A stretch of DNA of 64,000 bases from SAR116 cluster bacterium AG-337-N21 (lineage in GTDB: Bacteria > Pseudomonadota > Alphaproteobacteria > Puniceispirillales > Marisalimonadaceae), in assembly GCA_003282145.1 (NCBI GenBank), contig QBZZ01000003.1, positions 87,995 to 151,994 of the forward strand. Reading direction: 5' to 3'. Both the position numbers and the translations under genes were made by a program. This document shows positions 9,459-18,203 of the stretch, piece by piece. How positions within the stretch are numbered: the first letter of the stretch is position 1; the number at the start of each line of letters is the position of its first letter. The notes beneath the pieces are model-generated. The model was not told the DNA's origin. It did no database searches and worked only from the letters and a program-made list of their open reading frames with translations.

Positions 9459-10831
9459 ATTTGAATCACCTCTGTAATAGCCTCTTTGAGTGTATCAGTT
9501 CCTTCTAAAAGTGCTTCTTCTGTTATTGTTAAAGGCGGTCCAAATTTAATGGATTCACGACCAGTATGAACAACTAACAAACCTTTTTGCATGCATTTTT
9601 CTGCAACTTTGCTGGCAGTTTCACAATCAGGATTACCTGTTTTAGCGTCTTTAAATAACATTGCCATTATCATACCTTCACCAAGGATCCAAGATATATG
9701 TTGTGGGAAAAGTAATTTTATTTTTTCTAACTCATTTTTAAATATTTGACCTAAAAACCTAGATTTGTTAATTAAATCTTTATTTTCTAATTCTTCTAAG
9801 ACTGCATTTCCAGCAGCACAGACTAATGGATTAGCAGAATGTGTGCTACTCATATTGCCTATTTCAGGTAAATCCATAATTTCAGCTTTACCAATTACCC
9901 CAGACAATGGTACTCCGCCTCCCATTCCTTTTCCTACACAAATTAAATCAGGTGTAACGTCATAATGTTGATAACCAAATTTATAACCAGTTCTTCCAAA
10001 ACCTGCCTGCATTTCGTCAAAAGTTAAAAGAATTTCGTTGTTACGACATATTTTTTCAATTTGCTTAACAAAATGTCTAGGATAAAACACTGCTCCCCAA
10101 CCTTGAAAGGTTTCAAGCATAAAACCACATATATCTTTTTTCAGATCTAAACCTTTTTTAGCGAGATTTGACAAACCTTCTTTAAAAATTTCTGAACCGT
10201 TTTTATCGTTATTAGCCCAGGGGTAAGGAAATGGTATATAATGAATGTTTTCGTCTTTAAAGCCAATCCATGAACTTTGAGAGATATTACTGCTCATCAT
10301 TTGCGCACCTAACGTTCTACCGTGCCAATTATTTTCAATACAAATTATACCAAGTCTTCTTTTTTGCTTCTTTTGGCCGTACATTCTCATTAACTTCAAG
10401 GATGCTTCAGTTGCTTCGGTACCCGCAGACATCAAAAAAACTTTTTCAAAAGGCTTCCCAGCAAACTTTAAAAGTCTTTTTATATAATTTATTCGCGTAC
10501 TATTTGCATAAGAATAACAGCTATATAGGGGATTTGATAATGTTTCCTCAATAGCATTTGTTACTTTTTGATTAGAGTGTCCAACATTTGCAACAAATAT
10601 CGTCGATGTAAAATCAATCCATTTATTACCCGCAATATCATAGATATTAAAGTTTTTTGCCTTACTCCAAATTAAGGGTAATTGGCCATGCATAGATCTT
10701 GATTCAATATTATGTAAATCTTTTATTGCTTTGGATGTTCCTGGAGCAGGTATTTTAGTTAGAATTTTCCTATGTTTTGTTTTAATTTTTTTTACCGCTT
10801 TGGGATCTGTTGAAATTAAATATTTGCTCAT
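9455..10831 (-). CDS. Class III PLP-dependent aminotransferase
   Basis: A 458-residue fold-type I enzyme of the ornithine/4-aminobutyrate aminotransferase class. Seen are MSAGTEATEASLKLMR (PLP phosphate-binding region), a NWHGRT aromatic segment, LTFDEMQAGFGRTG with the Asp that contacts the pyridine nitrogen, and ICVGKGMGGGVPLSG with the Schiff-base Lys. It would move an amino group onto an aldehyde or keto group, here presumably of a sugar or side-group precursor, coupled to the VOC protein that overlaps its stop. Class III enzymes are unusual for nucleotide-sugar amination, where DegT/class I-like enzymes dominate, so the substrate may be an acyl or amino-alcohol substituent. Confidence 0.87.
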   Translation of the reverse strand: MSKYLISTDPKAVKKIKTKHRKILTKIPAPGTSKAIKDLHNIESRSMHGQLPLIWSKAKNFNIYDIAGNKWIDFTSTIFVANVGHSNQKVTNAIEETLSNPLYSCYSYANSTRINYIKRLLKFAGKPFEKVFLMSAGTEATEASLKLMRMYGQKKQKRRLGIICIENNWHGRTLGAQMMSSNISQSSWIGFKDENIHYIPFPYPWANNDKNGSEIFKEGLSNLAKKGLDLKKDICGFMLETFQGWGAVFYPRHFVKQIEKICRNNEILLTFDEMQAGFGRTGYKFGYQHYDVTPDLICVGKGMGGGVPLSGVIGKAEIMDLPEIGNMSSTHSANPLVCAAGNAVLEELENKDLINKSRFLGQIFKNELEKIKLLFPQHISWILGEGMIMAMLFKDAKTGNPDCETASKVAEKCMQKGLLVVHTGRESIKFGPPLTITEEALLEGTDTLKEAITEVIQI

Positions 10832-10838
10832 TTATATC

Positions 10839-11561
10839 TCACTCTAAGATTTTTTTCAAAATTTTGTTATTCATTTCAACTTCTCTTTCAATTAACTCAA
10901 AATCTTTTTTGGTATCAATTTCTTGTGTAATAGGTGTAATAAAGGGTATTACATTATTTCCATGCAACAAACCTGATGTTTTAATATAATCAACGGAAAG
11001 TACATCAACATATCCGTTTGCACAATAAGTTTTAGGAAATTCTTGCCTCGCATTATTTGCTCCGTCTAAATTTGTATCACTAAAGGCTATTGGCTTAAGT
11101 TGTCCAGTAGGCGCAATTTCAAAAACCTTATAAGCAGATTCTGGCATCTCATGAACTGATCTCAATGCAGTAGCGTCTTTACTATTAATAAATGTTGAAA
11201 TAGCTCTGTCTATAAGTTTAGGTGATCTCAATGGAGTAGTGGGTCTAATATGAGCAATGTAAAGAGGCTCTTCGTTTTTGTTAGCAAGAAAATCTAACAA
11301 ATGTTTAATGAATTCATAGTCAGTAGAAAAATCTTTTGATATTTTAGAAGGACGTATAAAAGGGACTTCTGCTCCAATTTCCCTAGCAATTTTAGCATAC
11401 TTATGTGAGTCTGTTGATACTATAATTCTATCTATGAACTTTGCCTTTTTACAAGCATTTATAGACCATTGAATAAGTGGATATCCACCAAGTTTTTTTA
11501 TATTTTTGTGTGGTATGCCTTTTGAGCCAGATCGAGCGGGAATTATTGCTAAAACTTTCAT
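10839..11561 (-). CDS. CMP-N-acylneuraminate-type cytidylyltransferase
   Basis: A 240-residue protein of the NeuA/PseF/LegF family. The nucleotide-binding loop IIPARSGSKGIPHKN is at the N-terminus, followed by VSTDSHKYAKIA and IRPTTPLRSP, the regions that bind CTP and the ulosonic acid. It activates a nonulosonic or related ulosonic acid as a CMP-sugar for a glycosyltransferase. It sits beside the NeuB-like synthase, as in sialic, legionaminic and pseudaminic acid loci. The classic hydrolysing UDP-GlcNAc epimerase is not seen in the window, so the exact sugar is open. It overlaps no neighbour; the aminotransferase starts 7 bases downstream. Confidence 0.9.
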   Translation of the reverse strand: MKVLAIIPARSGSKGIPHKNIKKLGGYPLIQWSINACKKAKFIDRIIVSTDSHKYAKIAREIGAEVPFIRPSKISKDFSTDYEFIKHLLDFLANKNEEPLYIAHIRPTTPLRSPKLIDRAISTFINSKDATALRSVHEMPESAYKVFEIAPTGQLKPIAFSDTNLDGANNARQEFPKTYCANGYVDVLSVDYIKTSGLLHGNNVIPFITPITQEIDTKKDFELIEREVEMNNKILKKILE

Positions 11562-11569
11562 TTTGCTAA

Positions 11570-12145
11570 CTAATCATGAAAAAACTTTTTTTCAACAATT
11601 TCACAAACAATATGACCAATTAAGATGTGACATTCTTGTATTCTTGCTGTTTGTGTGGATGGTACACAAATACATTCACAATGTTGTATTAAGTTACCAC
11701 CAGTAGATCCTGAAAATGCTAAAGTCTTTATTTTAATTTTATTTGCTTCAATCACTGCGTTGATAATATTTTTACTGTTCCCACTTGTTGTTATTGGGAT
11801 GAATATATCCCCTTGATTTGCAATTGCTTTCAATTCTCTTGAGAATACTTGTTCAAAACCGTAATCATTCCCAATAGCGCTTATTGAAGAATTATTTGCC
11901 CCTAAATTAATAGAAGCTAGTGGATCACGGTCTAATAAAAACCTAGAAGTAAACTCTGCTGATAGATGTTGTGCATCTGCAAAGCTACCACCATTCCCAG
12001 CAAAAATAATTTTATTATTATTTTTTAGTGCTTCTATGCACAATAATGAAAGTGTTAGAATTTGACCAATTAACTTTGTGTCATTAATTATAGCTTCCTT
12101 TACATAAATAGATTTTTTAATTACATCTATGATATCTAACTTCAT
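11570..12145 (-). CDS. gmhA: SIS-domain phosphoheptose isomerase (GmhA-like)
   Basis: A 191-residue single SIS-domain protein closely following sedoheptulose 7-phosphate isomerase: FAGNGGSFADAQHLSAEF, then NNSSISAIGNDYGFEQVF, PITTSGNSKN and TQECHILIGH-like residues (here RIQECHILIGH) near the C-terminus. It converts sedoheptulose 7-phosphate to D-glycero-D-manno-heptose 7-phosphate, the first step towards GDP-heptose, whose later enzymes are encoded just upstream. I use the ATG at 12145, which overlaps the repaired stop of the NeuB-like fusion gene as ATGA. A frame start at 12178 lies inside that gene and adds nothing conserved. Confidence 0.87.
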   Translation of the reverse strand: MKLDIIDVIKKSIYVKEAIINDTKLIGQILTLSLLCIEALKNNNKIIFAGNGGSFADAQHLSAEFTSRFLLDRDPLASINLGANNSSISAIGNDYGFEQVFSRELKAIANQGDIFIPITTSGNSKNIINAVIEANKIKIKTLAFSGSTGGNLIQHCECICVPSTQTARIQECHILIGHIVCEIVEKKFFHD

Positions 12146-14029
12146 CTTATTTTTTCCAGTTGATTTAAAGCAATCCAAAAACCTTCGCCATTGTTCTTAT
12201 GACCTTGCCAAATTTCAGGTATGAAAGAAGCGTTTGGGCACTTTTTATCTAAAATTTGAAATAGTCTTTCAAAATCAACTTCACCCTGATTTATTTGTAA
12301 TCCCTCTCCATTTAGCCCTTTTGCGTCTCCAATATGAAGGTGAGCAGTTATAGGTGCAATGGTTTCAGTAAATTCAAAAAAATCTTTTTTTGAAGTAATT
12401 ACACATTAGCTTTGAATGGGAAATATCAAAGCATAATCGTAAATTTAGTTTTTTGCACCAGTATTTACTTTCTTCTGCATATACAAAGAGATTTTGAAAA
12501 CGTTGACCGCCGAAGTGCCACGGAAAAGGTGCCATAGTCTGGGGGATTAATTCCACCCCATCTAAATCTAATTCTATTAAACTTTTACTAAACATCTTAT
12601 AACATTTATTTTTATCTTTTTGTGAAAGGATCTCATCCATAGTAAATCCACCAATATTTGCTACTATCATTGGTTTTTCACAGTTGACAAAAAATTTCTT
12701 CATTTTTTTTGTCAAATCAATAACCCTTTGAGTTTCTTCTATTGAGTAAACTCTGTATTTCTCGTCTAAAGAGGCTAAATCCATGAGTCGACCTTTTGAA
12801 AACAACTCCGGAGCATGAACTACAAATTGATTTGGGTAAGGGCCCTTAAAAAAATCATTAATATTTAAATTCATATCAGTGTAGGAAAGATGAAACTCAA
12901 AAATATCAGGTTTAATAATTGAATTGTAATATTCAAAGTCATGAAATCTAACTGGAATACCCCAAGGACGATTAAAGCTATAAGCCTTTGGTTTAAACGT
13001 AACCCCATTTATATCGGATTTATAAAAAAAATCTTCTTCTTTAATGTCTCTATTAATTTTTTTACCAAGAAGTTGATGGTAATACTGTGCAGATAAACCT
13101 TGGCCAGGGCTTCTAATTTTTAAATGTTCTTTTTTAATTATTGTACCTTCATTTAAGTGACAATTTGCGACAATGCTTTTTGATAAGTTTTCCCTATTAA
13201 TCATCTCTCCTTGAGACAAGTGTCTTTCATTGGTTGTACCCAGAGCTGCCTCCAATTCTCTTATCCCTTCTAATAAGTGCGTTAATTCTTTTTTTTCAAG
13301 GCTGGCCGCATGATCAGGGCCTTCCATTCTTCTATCTAGTGTGATGTGTCTTTCGATTATTTTAGCGCCTAATGCTACTGCTGCTAGAGATACTGAAGTA
13401 CCTCTTTCATGCCCTGAGTAGCCTACCATTGGATGAATTATTTTTAATCTAGAGAGCCAATTGAGATTTATGTCATGAAAAGGTGCTGGATAAGTGCTGT
13501 TACAGTGTAATAGTGCAAATTCAGAATTAGAACTTTTCAAGTGATTAGTAGTCATTATAATTTCATTTTCTGTGCTCATGCCAGTGGAAATTATTAGTGG
13601 TTTTTTTGTAAGTAAAAGTCTGTCTAGAAGAGGAATATTAGTTAGATCTGCAGAAGCTACTTTAAAGGCTGGTAAATTAAGGCTCTCTAAAATGTCAACA
13701 CTTTTAATATCCCATGGAGTACATAAATATGTAATATCTTTACTTTGACAATATTGAACAATCTTCTTGTGTTGTGAATTTGAAAGCTCAAAGCGTTCTA
13801 AAAGATCTAAAATATATTCAGTACCTAAATCTTGACCATCTTTTTTTAAAGATCTATTCGTGTAAACCTCTTGCATGTTTCTCATTTGAAATTTAACACA
13901 ATCAACACCAGCATCCTTAGCAATATCAATAAGTTCTATGGCAGCATTAACATCACCATTATGGTTGTTACCTATTTCAGCAATTACAAAAATATGATTG
14001 TTACCAATTATTTTATTATCAATTTTCAT
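12142..14029 (-). CDS. NeuB-like ulosonic acid synthase fused to a TIM-barrel epimerase domain, frameshifted
   Basis: The N-terminal 270 residues are a sialic acid synthase-type TIM barrel: FVIAEIGNNHNGD, VKFQMRN, STGMSTENE, VGYSGHERG and HITLDRRMEGPDHAASL. An SAF (antifreeze-like) domain follows at about 275-335. From about 345 a second, xylose-isomerase-like TIM barrel begins. The frame stops at 12374, but one base away it continues with LHIGDAKGLNGEG and FIPEIWQGHKN, the expected end of that barrel, to a TGA at 12142 that overlaps the next start. Dropping one A from the seven-A run at 12376-12382 or its partner at 12385-12391 restores about 628 residues. The synthase condenses PEP with an aldose; the second domain may epimerise or dehydrate the precursor. 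Confidence 0.82.
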
Positions 14030-14043
14030 GTTTTTAATTTAAA

Positions 14044-15411
14044 TTATTTCAATCTAGAAGTCCATGTCTTGAGACCGTCTGGTTCAAATCTAAAGGGCTT
14101 AATTGTAAGGTTAGCTTTTTTTAAGTAATCTAATAAATTATGTTTTTGAAATGGTGGAACATAAAAAATAAAAAAACCACCACCTCCAGCACCTAAAAGT
14201 TTTCCACCTATTGCGCCATTTCTTAGAGAATTTTCATAAATTTGATCAAGTTTAGAATTTGATATTAATTTACTAAATTGTTTTTTTATTATCCAAGTTT
14301 GATTTAAAAGCTTACCAAACTCGTCAAATTCACCCCTTAAAATTTTTTCCTTAATCACATAACTAAGTTCAACGTTTTTTTTAATCATTGTTTTGACTTT
14401 ATTTAACTCAGCATTTTTCTTTTGATCTTTATGTATATTTCCTGAATTATGAGTAATACCCGTATCACAGAGAACTAAACTTTCCTCTAGCTCTAATAAA
14501 TAATCAGGTTGTATTTTCATAGAATTGATTACATTTTGGCTTGAGTTGAACTCAATGAAATTGAAACCACCAAAAATAGTTGCGTATTGATCTTGCCAAC
14601 CACCAGCTATCTTTAAATGTAATCTTTCGGCTTGGAAAGATATTTCGGCCATTTCGTGATTTGTCCACTTATCTTTTCGAATTGCATTAAAACAACCAAG
14701 AACCGCGGCACAGACCGCTGCTGAACCTCCCAACCCTGATTTTATTGGAAAATCAGAGTTAACGTAGAGTTCAAAACCATATGTAGGTCTAACAATATGA
14801 AGTAAAGCTTGAAACAAACCAAAGTTTCCTTTTTTAGATAAAGCTTCATGAAGAGAACTTGATTCAAAAGTCTCTTGTAAATCACGTGAAATGATTAATA
14901 TTCTCTTATCGAACCTAATCTTCATGATAGCATTTGTATATAAAGAAATAGCTGAATTAATTACCGCTCCTATATCATGCTTAAAATAGTGTGTTACATC
15001 TGAGCCCCCACCGCTAAAACTTATTCTAACAGGTGATCTGGACCTTATATAGATTTCTTCTTCTCTATTTAATGGTATGTTTTCTTTTGTAAAAATTGAA
15101 ACTAACTTATTATTTTTGTCTAAGACTGGTACAAAATGAGTGTTTGAGTCTAATAATTTAATTATATTTTCCCTTGAACTAGTTTTGTATACGAATTTAA
15201 AATTAACGTTGTGACAATTTTTAATTTTATCATTTAAGGTATGACCTCTCAAAAGGGCCCTTCTAATGTCACCGTCAGTTGCAAGCCCAACAGCTTCATT
15301 ATTGTAATTAGTGGTAATGATAAATCCTAATTGGTTTTTATCAACATTTTGAAGAGCATTATGTATGGATTTATTTTGATTTATTACGACATCTTTTAAA
15401 TTAATATTCAT
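14044..15411 (-). CDS. hddA: D-glycero-D-manno-heptose 7-phosphate kinase (HddA-like) with N-terminal CBS pair
   Basis: Two-part protein of about 455 residues. The first 120 residues form a CBS-domain pair (GLATDGDIRRALL and FVPVLDKNNKLVSIFTKEN), as found on sugar nucleotidyltransferases of glycan loci. The rest is a GHMP kinase with SPVRISFSGGGSDVTHYF near 125, the ATP loop GLGGSAAVCAA near 225 and GAGGGGFFIFYV near 412, the hallmark order of HddA heptose kinases. It phosphorylates the heptose at C1 using ATP. The CBS fusion suggests control by adenine nucleotides or a CMP/GDP product. I prefer the ATG at 15411 (MNINLKDVVINQ); another lies 5 codons upstream. Its start overlaps the nucleotidyltransferase end. 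Confidence 0.85.
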   Translation of the reverse strand: MNINLKDVVINQNKSIHNALQNVDKNQLGFIITTNYNNEAVGLATDGDIRRALLRGHTLNDKIKNCHNVNFKFVYKTSSRENIIKLLDSNTHFVPVLDKNNKLVSIFTKENIPLNREEEIYIRSRSPVRISFSGGGSDVTHYFKHDIGAVINSAISLYTNAIMKIRFDKRILIISRDLQETFESSSLHEALSKKGNFGLFQALLHIVRPTYGFELYVNSDFPIKSGLGGSAAVCAAVLGCFNAIRKDKWTNHEMAEISFQAERLHLKIAGGWQDQYATIFGGFNFIEFNSSQNVINSMKIQPDYLLELEESLVLCDTGITHNSGNIHKDQKKNAELNKVKTMIKKNVELSYVIKEKILRGEFDEFGKLLNQTWIIKKQFSKLISNSKLDQIYENSLRNGAIGGKLLGAGGGGFFIFYVPPFQKHNLLDYLKKANLTIKPFRFEPDGLKTWTSRLK

Positions 15412-16114
15412 CTGTTTTGCGATCATTCATTAACTTAACAAAATATTCATAGTCACTTGGAATACCTATGTCAATGAATTCAGCATTTAGCTTTATAGCA
15501 TTTAGTTGACTTTTTTCTGCTAGATCTTTTAATATCGTTTTTTCAAGTGAAAAAGAACTTAGTTCAAAGTAATTTTCAAAAATGTTTGGATGTAAATGAT
15601 ATAGACCTGCATTAATCCAACTTCCCTTTGAAGTATCATCTTTTTCTATAAATTCTACAACTATACCATTATTAATTAATAATTTTCCATATCTTTGACT
15701 GTTATCGACTTTAACAGCAGCTAAGGAACAAGCTTTAGAGTTTTGAATTTCTCTAATACCAGTACTTATCCATGTATCAGCATTTATTACTAAAAAGCAT
15801 TTTTTTAAATTTAACTTTTTTATTGCATTTGATATTGATCCTCCAGTACCCATAGGATATTCTTCAATAATAGTTGTAAAGCTGGCTTCTTTATATTTTT
15901 CATTTTTAGACATTTTAAATAAAACTTCTTGTATCATTTCAGACTTGTAGTGAAGAAGAAATACAAAATCTCTTGCTCCTTGGAAAAAACAATTATCTAC
16001 AAAATGCCTAAGGAAAGGCTTTCCAGAAACTGGAGCAAGCGGCTTAGGTAAATTCGGGATAATACTTCGTAATCTTGTTCCAAACCCACCAGCTAAAATT
16101 AAAAGAGTTTTCAT
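15401..16114 (-). CDS. hddC: Sugar-phosphate nucleotidyltransferase, HddC-like (heptose 1-phosphate guanylyltransferase)
   Basis: A 237-residue nucleotidyltransferase with the loop LAGGFGTRLRSIIPNLPKPLAPVSGKPF at its N-terminus (shown in part), NADTW for metal binding near 115 and WINAGLYHLHP near 175. This short form without a C-terminal hexapeptide domain matches D-glycero-alpha-D-manno-heptose 1-phosphate guanylyltransferase. Its neighbours HddA, GmhB and GmhA complete the same pathway, which makes GDP-heptose the most economical product; thymidylyl- or UTP-specific relatives share the motifs. The end overlaps the kinase start, supporting coupled translation. Confidence 0.85.
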   Translation of the reverse strand: MKTLLILAGGFGTRLRSIIPNLPKPLAPVSGKPFLRHFVDNCFFQGARDFVFLLHYKSEMIQEVLFKMSKNEKYKEASFTTIIEEYPMGTGGSISNAIKKLNLKKCFLVINADTWISTGIREIQNSKACSLAAVKVDNSQRYGKLLINNGIVVEFIEKDDTSKGSWINAGLYHLHPNIFENYFELSSFSLEKTILKDLAEKSQLNAIKLNAEFIDIGIPSDYEYFVKLMNDRKTDEY

Positions 16115-16128
16115 TTAATGACCATAGG

Positions 16129-16680
16129 TTATAAATAAAGTTTTGCTTCAGTCAAAGAAGTTATTTTTTTAAATAAATTATTATTTTTATTTGAAATGAT
16201 TTCTTTTCTTGTTGAAAATAGTAATCTTGTTCCGATACCTGCATTTATTCCAGCCTTCATGTCTGACATTTTGTCTCCAATCAAAATAGATTGATTTAAA
16301 TTGATATTTAGATCTTTTTGAGCATCAAAAAACATACCAGGTTTGGGTTTTCTTCTATAATCATCTACTTTGTATTTTCCGATACCAAAAGTCGGATGTG
16401 AAGAACAAAAATATACTTTATCTATTTTTACATTTTCTATCTCAAAACGACTACACATCCAGACATTTAACTTTTTAAATTGACTTTCAGTATAAAACCC
16501 TCTTCCTATTCCAGATTGATTTGTAACTACAATAATTTTGTATCTATTGTTAATAGCCTCTCTAGTTAAATCAAAAATACCATCTATAAAATCAAAAGAC
16601 TGAATTTGATAAACATATCCATGGTCTTTATTAATAACACCATCGCGATCCAAAAAAAGAGCTTTTACGAAACTTTTCAT
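16129..16680 (-). CDS. gmhB: D,D-heptose 1,7-bisphosphate 7-phosphatase (GmhB-like), zinc cysteines reduced
   Basis: HAD-superfamily phosphatase of 183 residues. Motif I is FLDRDGVIN (nucleophile Asp11, acid Asp13), motif II VVTNQSGIGRG near 52-61, motif III Lys in RKPKPGM near 110, motif IV ILIGDKMSDM near 132. It removes the C7 phosphate of heptose 1,7-bisphosphate, the step between HddA and HddC. GmhB and HisB phosphatases usually bind zinc through a C-x-H and a later C-x-C; here Cys92 and His95 remain but the C-x-C position reads Asp-Asp-Tyr (106-108), so the zinc loop seems lost. Some GmhB relatives lack it naturally. Confidence 0.85.
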   Translation of the reverse strand: MKSFVKALFLDRDGVINKDHGYVYQIQSFDFIDGIFDLTREAINNRYKIIVVTNQSGIGRGFYTESQFKKLNVWMCSRFEIENVKIDKVYFCSSHPTFGIGKYKVDDYRRKPKPGMFFDAQKDLNINLNQSILIGDKMSDMKAGINAGIGTRLLFSTRKEIISNKNNNLFKKITSLTEAKLYL

Positions 16681-16771
16681 ATTAAATTATACTGTTATTT
16701 AAATTACTAAAGGTTTTTTTCAAATATATTGTCCTTTTTATGTTTATTAAATAAGATGTGGGAGTAATATC

Positions 16772-17188
16772 CTATTGTTTAATAGAAAAATTTTTTTTGA
16801 TTTTTTGCGAAAGAGTTTTTAAAACTCTTAATCTTAATTCACTACTAGATATTCCCTTTGTGCGGTCAAAAATTTTCAATCTAGCTTTTCTAACATTATT
16901 TGAATTATCAGTTCCATGTACTAAAAAATCAATATTATGAGTATCAAGAAAATTATCATCAATTAGCCAAGGACTTTCTATCACATCTGAAACATATATA
17001 ATTGAATTTAATATCTTACATCTTTCTTTATAATTTAATTCTGGGGTATAACCCTTAGTTTTTTTTATGTCTTTATCAGAAGTTAAAGCAACAATAACTT
17101 CCCCAAACTTTGATGCTTTCTTAAGAATATTTATATGACCATGATGTATTAATGTAGCTGACATATCTACGAGAATTCTTTTTTTCAT
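16772..17188 (-). CDS. Small cytidylyltransferase-like nucleotidyltransferase (GCT/TagD type)
   Basis: A 138-residue single-domain nucleotidyltransferase of the glycerol-3-phosphate cytidylyltransferase class. The HxGH signature is intact as His15-His16-Gly17-His18 (in TLIHHGHINIL), and the C-terminal ISSSELRLR corresponds to the STTxxxR motif. It would use CTP (or another NTP) to activate a phospho- or phosphono-alcohol. Directly following the aminoethylphosphonate transaminase, it is the best candidate for making CMP-aminoethylphosphonate, as PntC does; the fused PEP-mutase domain in the same operon has lost one His of this motif. Substrate assignment is inference. Confidence 0.83.
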   Translation of the reverse strand: MKKRILVDMSATLIHHGHINILKKASKFGEVIVALTSDKDIKKTKGYTPELNYKERCKILNSIIYVSDVIESPWLIDDNFLDTHNIDFLVHGTDNSNNVRKARLKIFDRTKGISSSELRLRVLKTLSQKIKKNFSIKQ

Positions 17189-17213
17189 TTTTATCCAGTT
17201 GTTATTTTTATAT

Positions 17214-18203
17214 TTAAGATATTCGTAAATTATTATTTATTTCCCCTTTATTACTTTTTAAGTAGACATCTCCTAAATGACATACGACACTATATCCTGG
17301 TTCCAAAGTTCTAGGAATATAAAGAATAGATTTTGAATCAATCGTTGAAATTGTTCCTTTGACTAATGTGCATAAAGTTGGTTGATTTTCTGAAGAATAA
17401 ACGAGCCTATCATTAAATTTATTTAAAAAATCTAATTTTGTAGACTTAACAGCACTTAAAAAATCATTGTAAGAATTAAGGATTAAATCAAGAGAACAAA
17501 TTGAATGATAAGGTCCTGTCATCATTTTATTCAAGTGATTTTTTAAGGAAAGATTAAATGATTTTATTTCGTTATCAGGTTCTGTATTAAAGGACACAAA
17601 TGCTCCTCCAGTTAATCCAAATAAACCTTTACATGAACTAAAGCTAATTGTGTCTGCATATTCGTGATATTTCTCAATGCCTATGGATGCTGTTGCATCT
17701 AACATTAATTTTCCACCAATTTTTTTACAAATATCTTTTAACCTTCGAATATCTATCTTTAAACCTAAACTAGTTTCTGTGTAACAGGCTATGATCCAGT
17801 CAAAATTTTGGTTTATATCTTCAATATTCTCCCAATGGACACTTTTAATTGAATTTATTTTATTAAAAGATTGTTTAGCAATATTAGCCATTGATTTTAC
17901 TCTTTCCGAGTAATAGCCAGTATCAACAACAAGAACTTTTCCATAAGCAAAATTAGAAATCATAACTTCTAACGCCATGCTTCCACTTCCTTGCATACGC
18001 GCTATTTGTTTATGACCAGTTAATTTTTTTAGATTACTCATTACTCTATCTTCAATCTCTGAATAAGATTTATCTCCCCGTCCAAAACACGACTCTAAAC
18101 CTATAATATTCTCTTCACAAAGAGCTGCTGGGCCAGCGGTGAAAATGTGTTTTTGTGAATTTCTTAATTTTATAAATTCTTTAATAGTTATATCATTGTT
18201 CAT
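17214..18203 (-). CDS. Class V aminotransferase, 2-aminoethylphosphonate-pyruvate transaminase type
   Basis: A 329-residue PLP enzyme of the class V group. The N-terminus FTAGPAALCEENI, then SCFGRGD, QGSGSMALEVMI (phosphate-binding region), LMLDATASIG with the Asp under the pyridine ring, and SSCKGLFG with the Schiff-base Lys near residue 189, resemble the transaminase part of phosphonate loci. It should convert phosphonoacetaldehyde and an amino donor to 2-aminoethylphosphonate. I use the ATG at 18203, with GAGAG 9 bases upstream and an 11-base overlap with the decarboxylase gene; an upstream TTG at 18218 is the alternative. It is slightly shorter than the usual 360 or so residues at the C-terminal end. 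Confidence 0.82.
   Translation of the reverse strand: MNNDITIKEFIKLRNSQKHIFTAGPAALCEENIIGLESCFGRGDKSYSEIEDRVMSNLKKLTGHKQIARMQGSGSMALEVMISNFAYGKVLVVDTGYYSERVKSMANIAKQSFNKINSIKSVHWENIEDINQNFDWIIACYTETSLGLKIDIRRLKDICKKIGGKLMLDATASIGIEKYHEYADTISFSSCKGLFGLTGGAFVSFNTEPDNEIKSFNLSLKNHLNKMMTGPYHSICSLDLILNSYNDFLSAVKSTKLDFLNKFNDRLVYSSENQPTLCTLVKGTISTIDSKSILYIPRTLEPGYSVVCHLGDVYLKSNKGEINNNLRIS

Noticed and set aside
16681-16771. A tRNA or small RNA in the 91-base gap between the GmhB-like gene and the nucleotidyltransferase
   Set aside because: It is AT-rich with no cloverleaf, no T-arm sequence (GTTCGA) and no strong hairpin.
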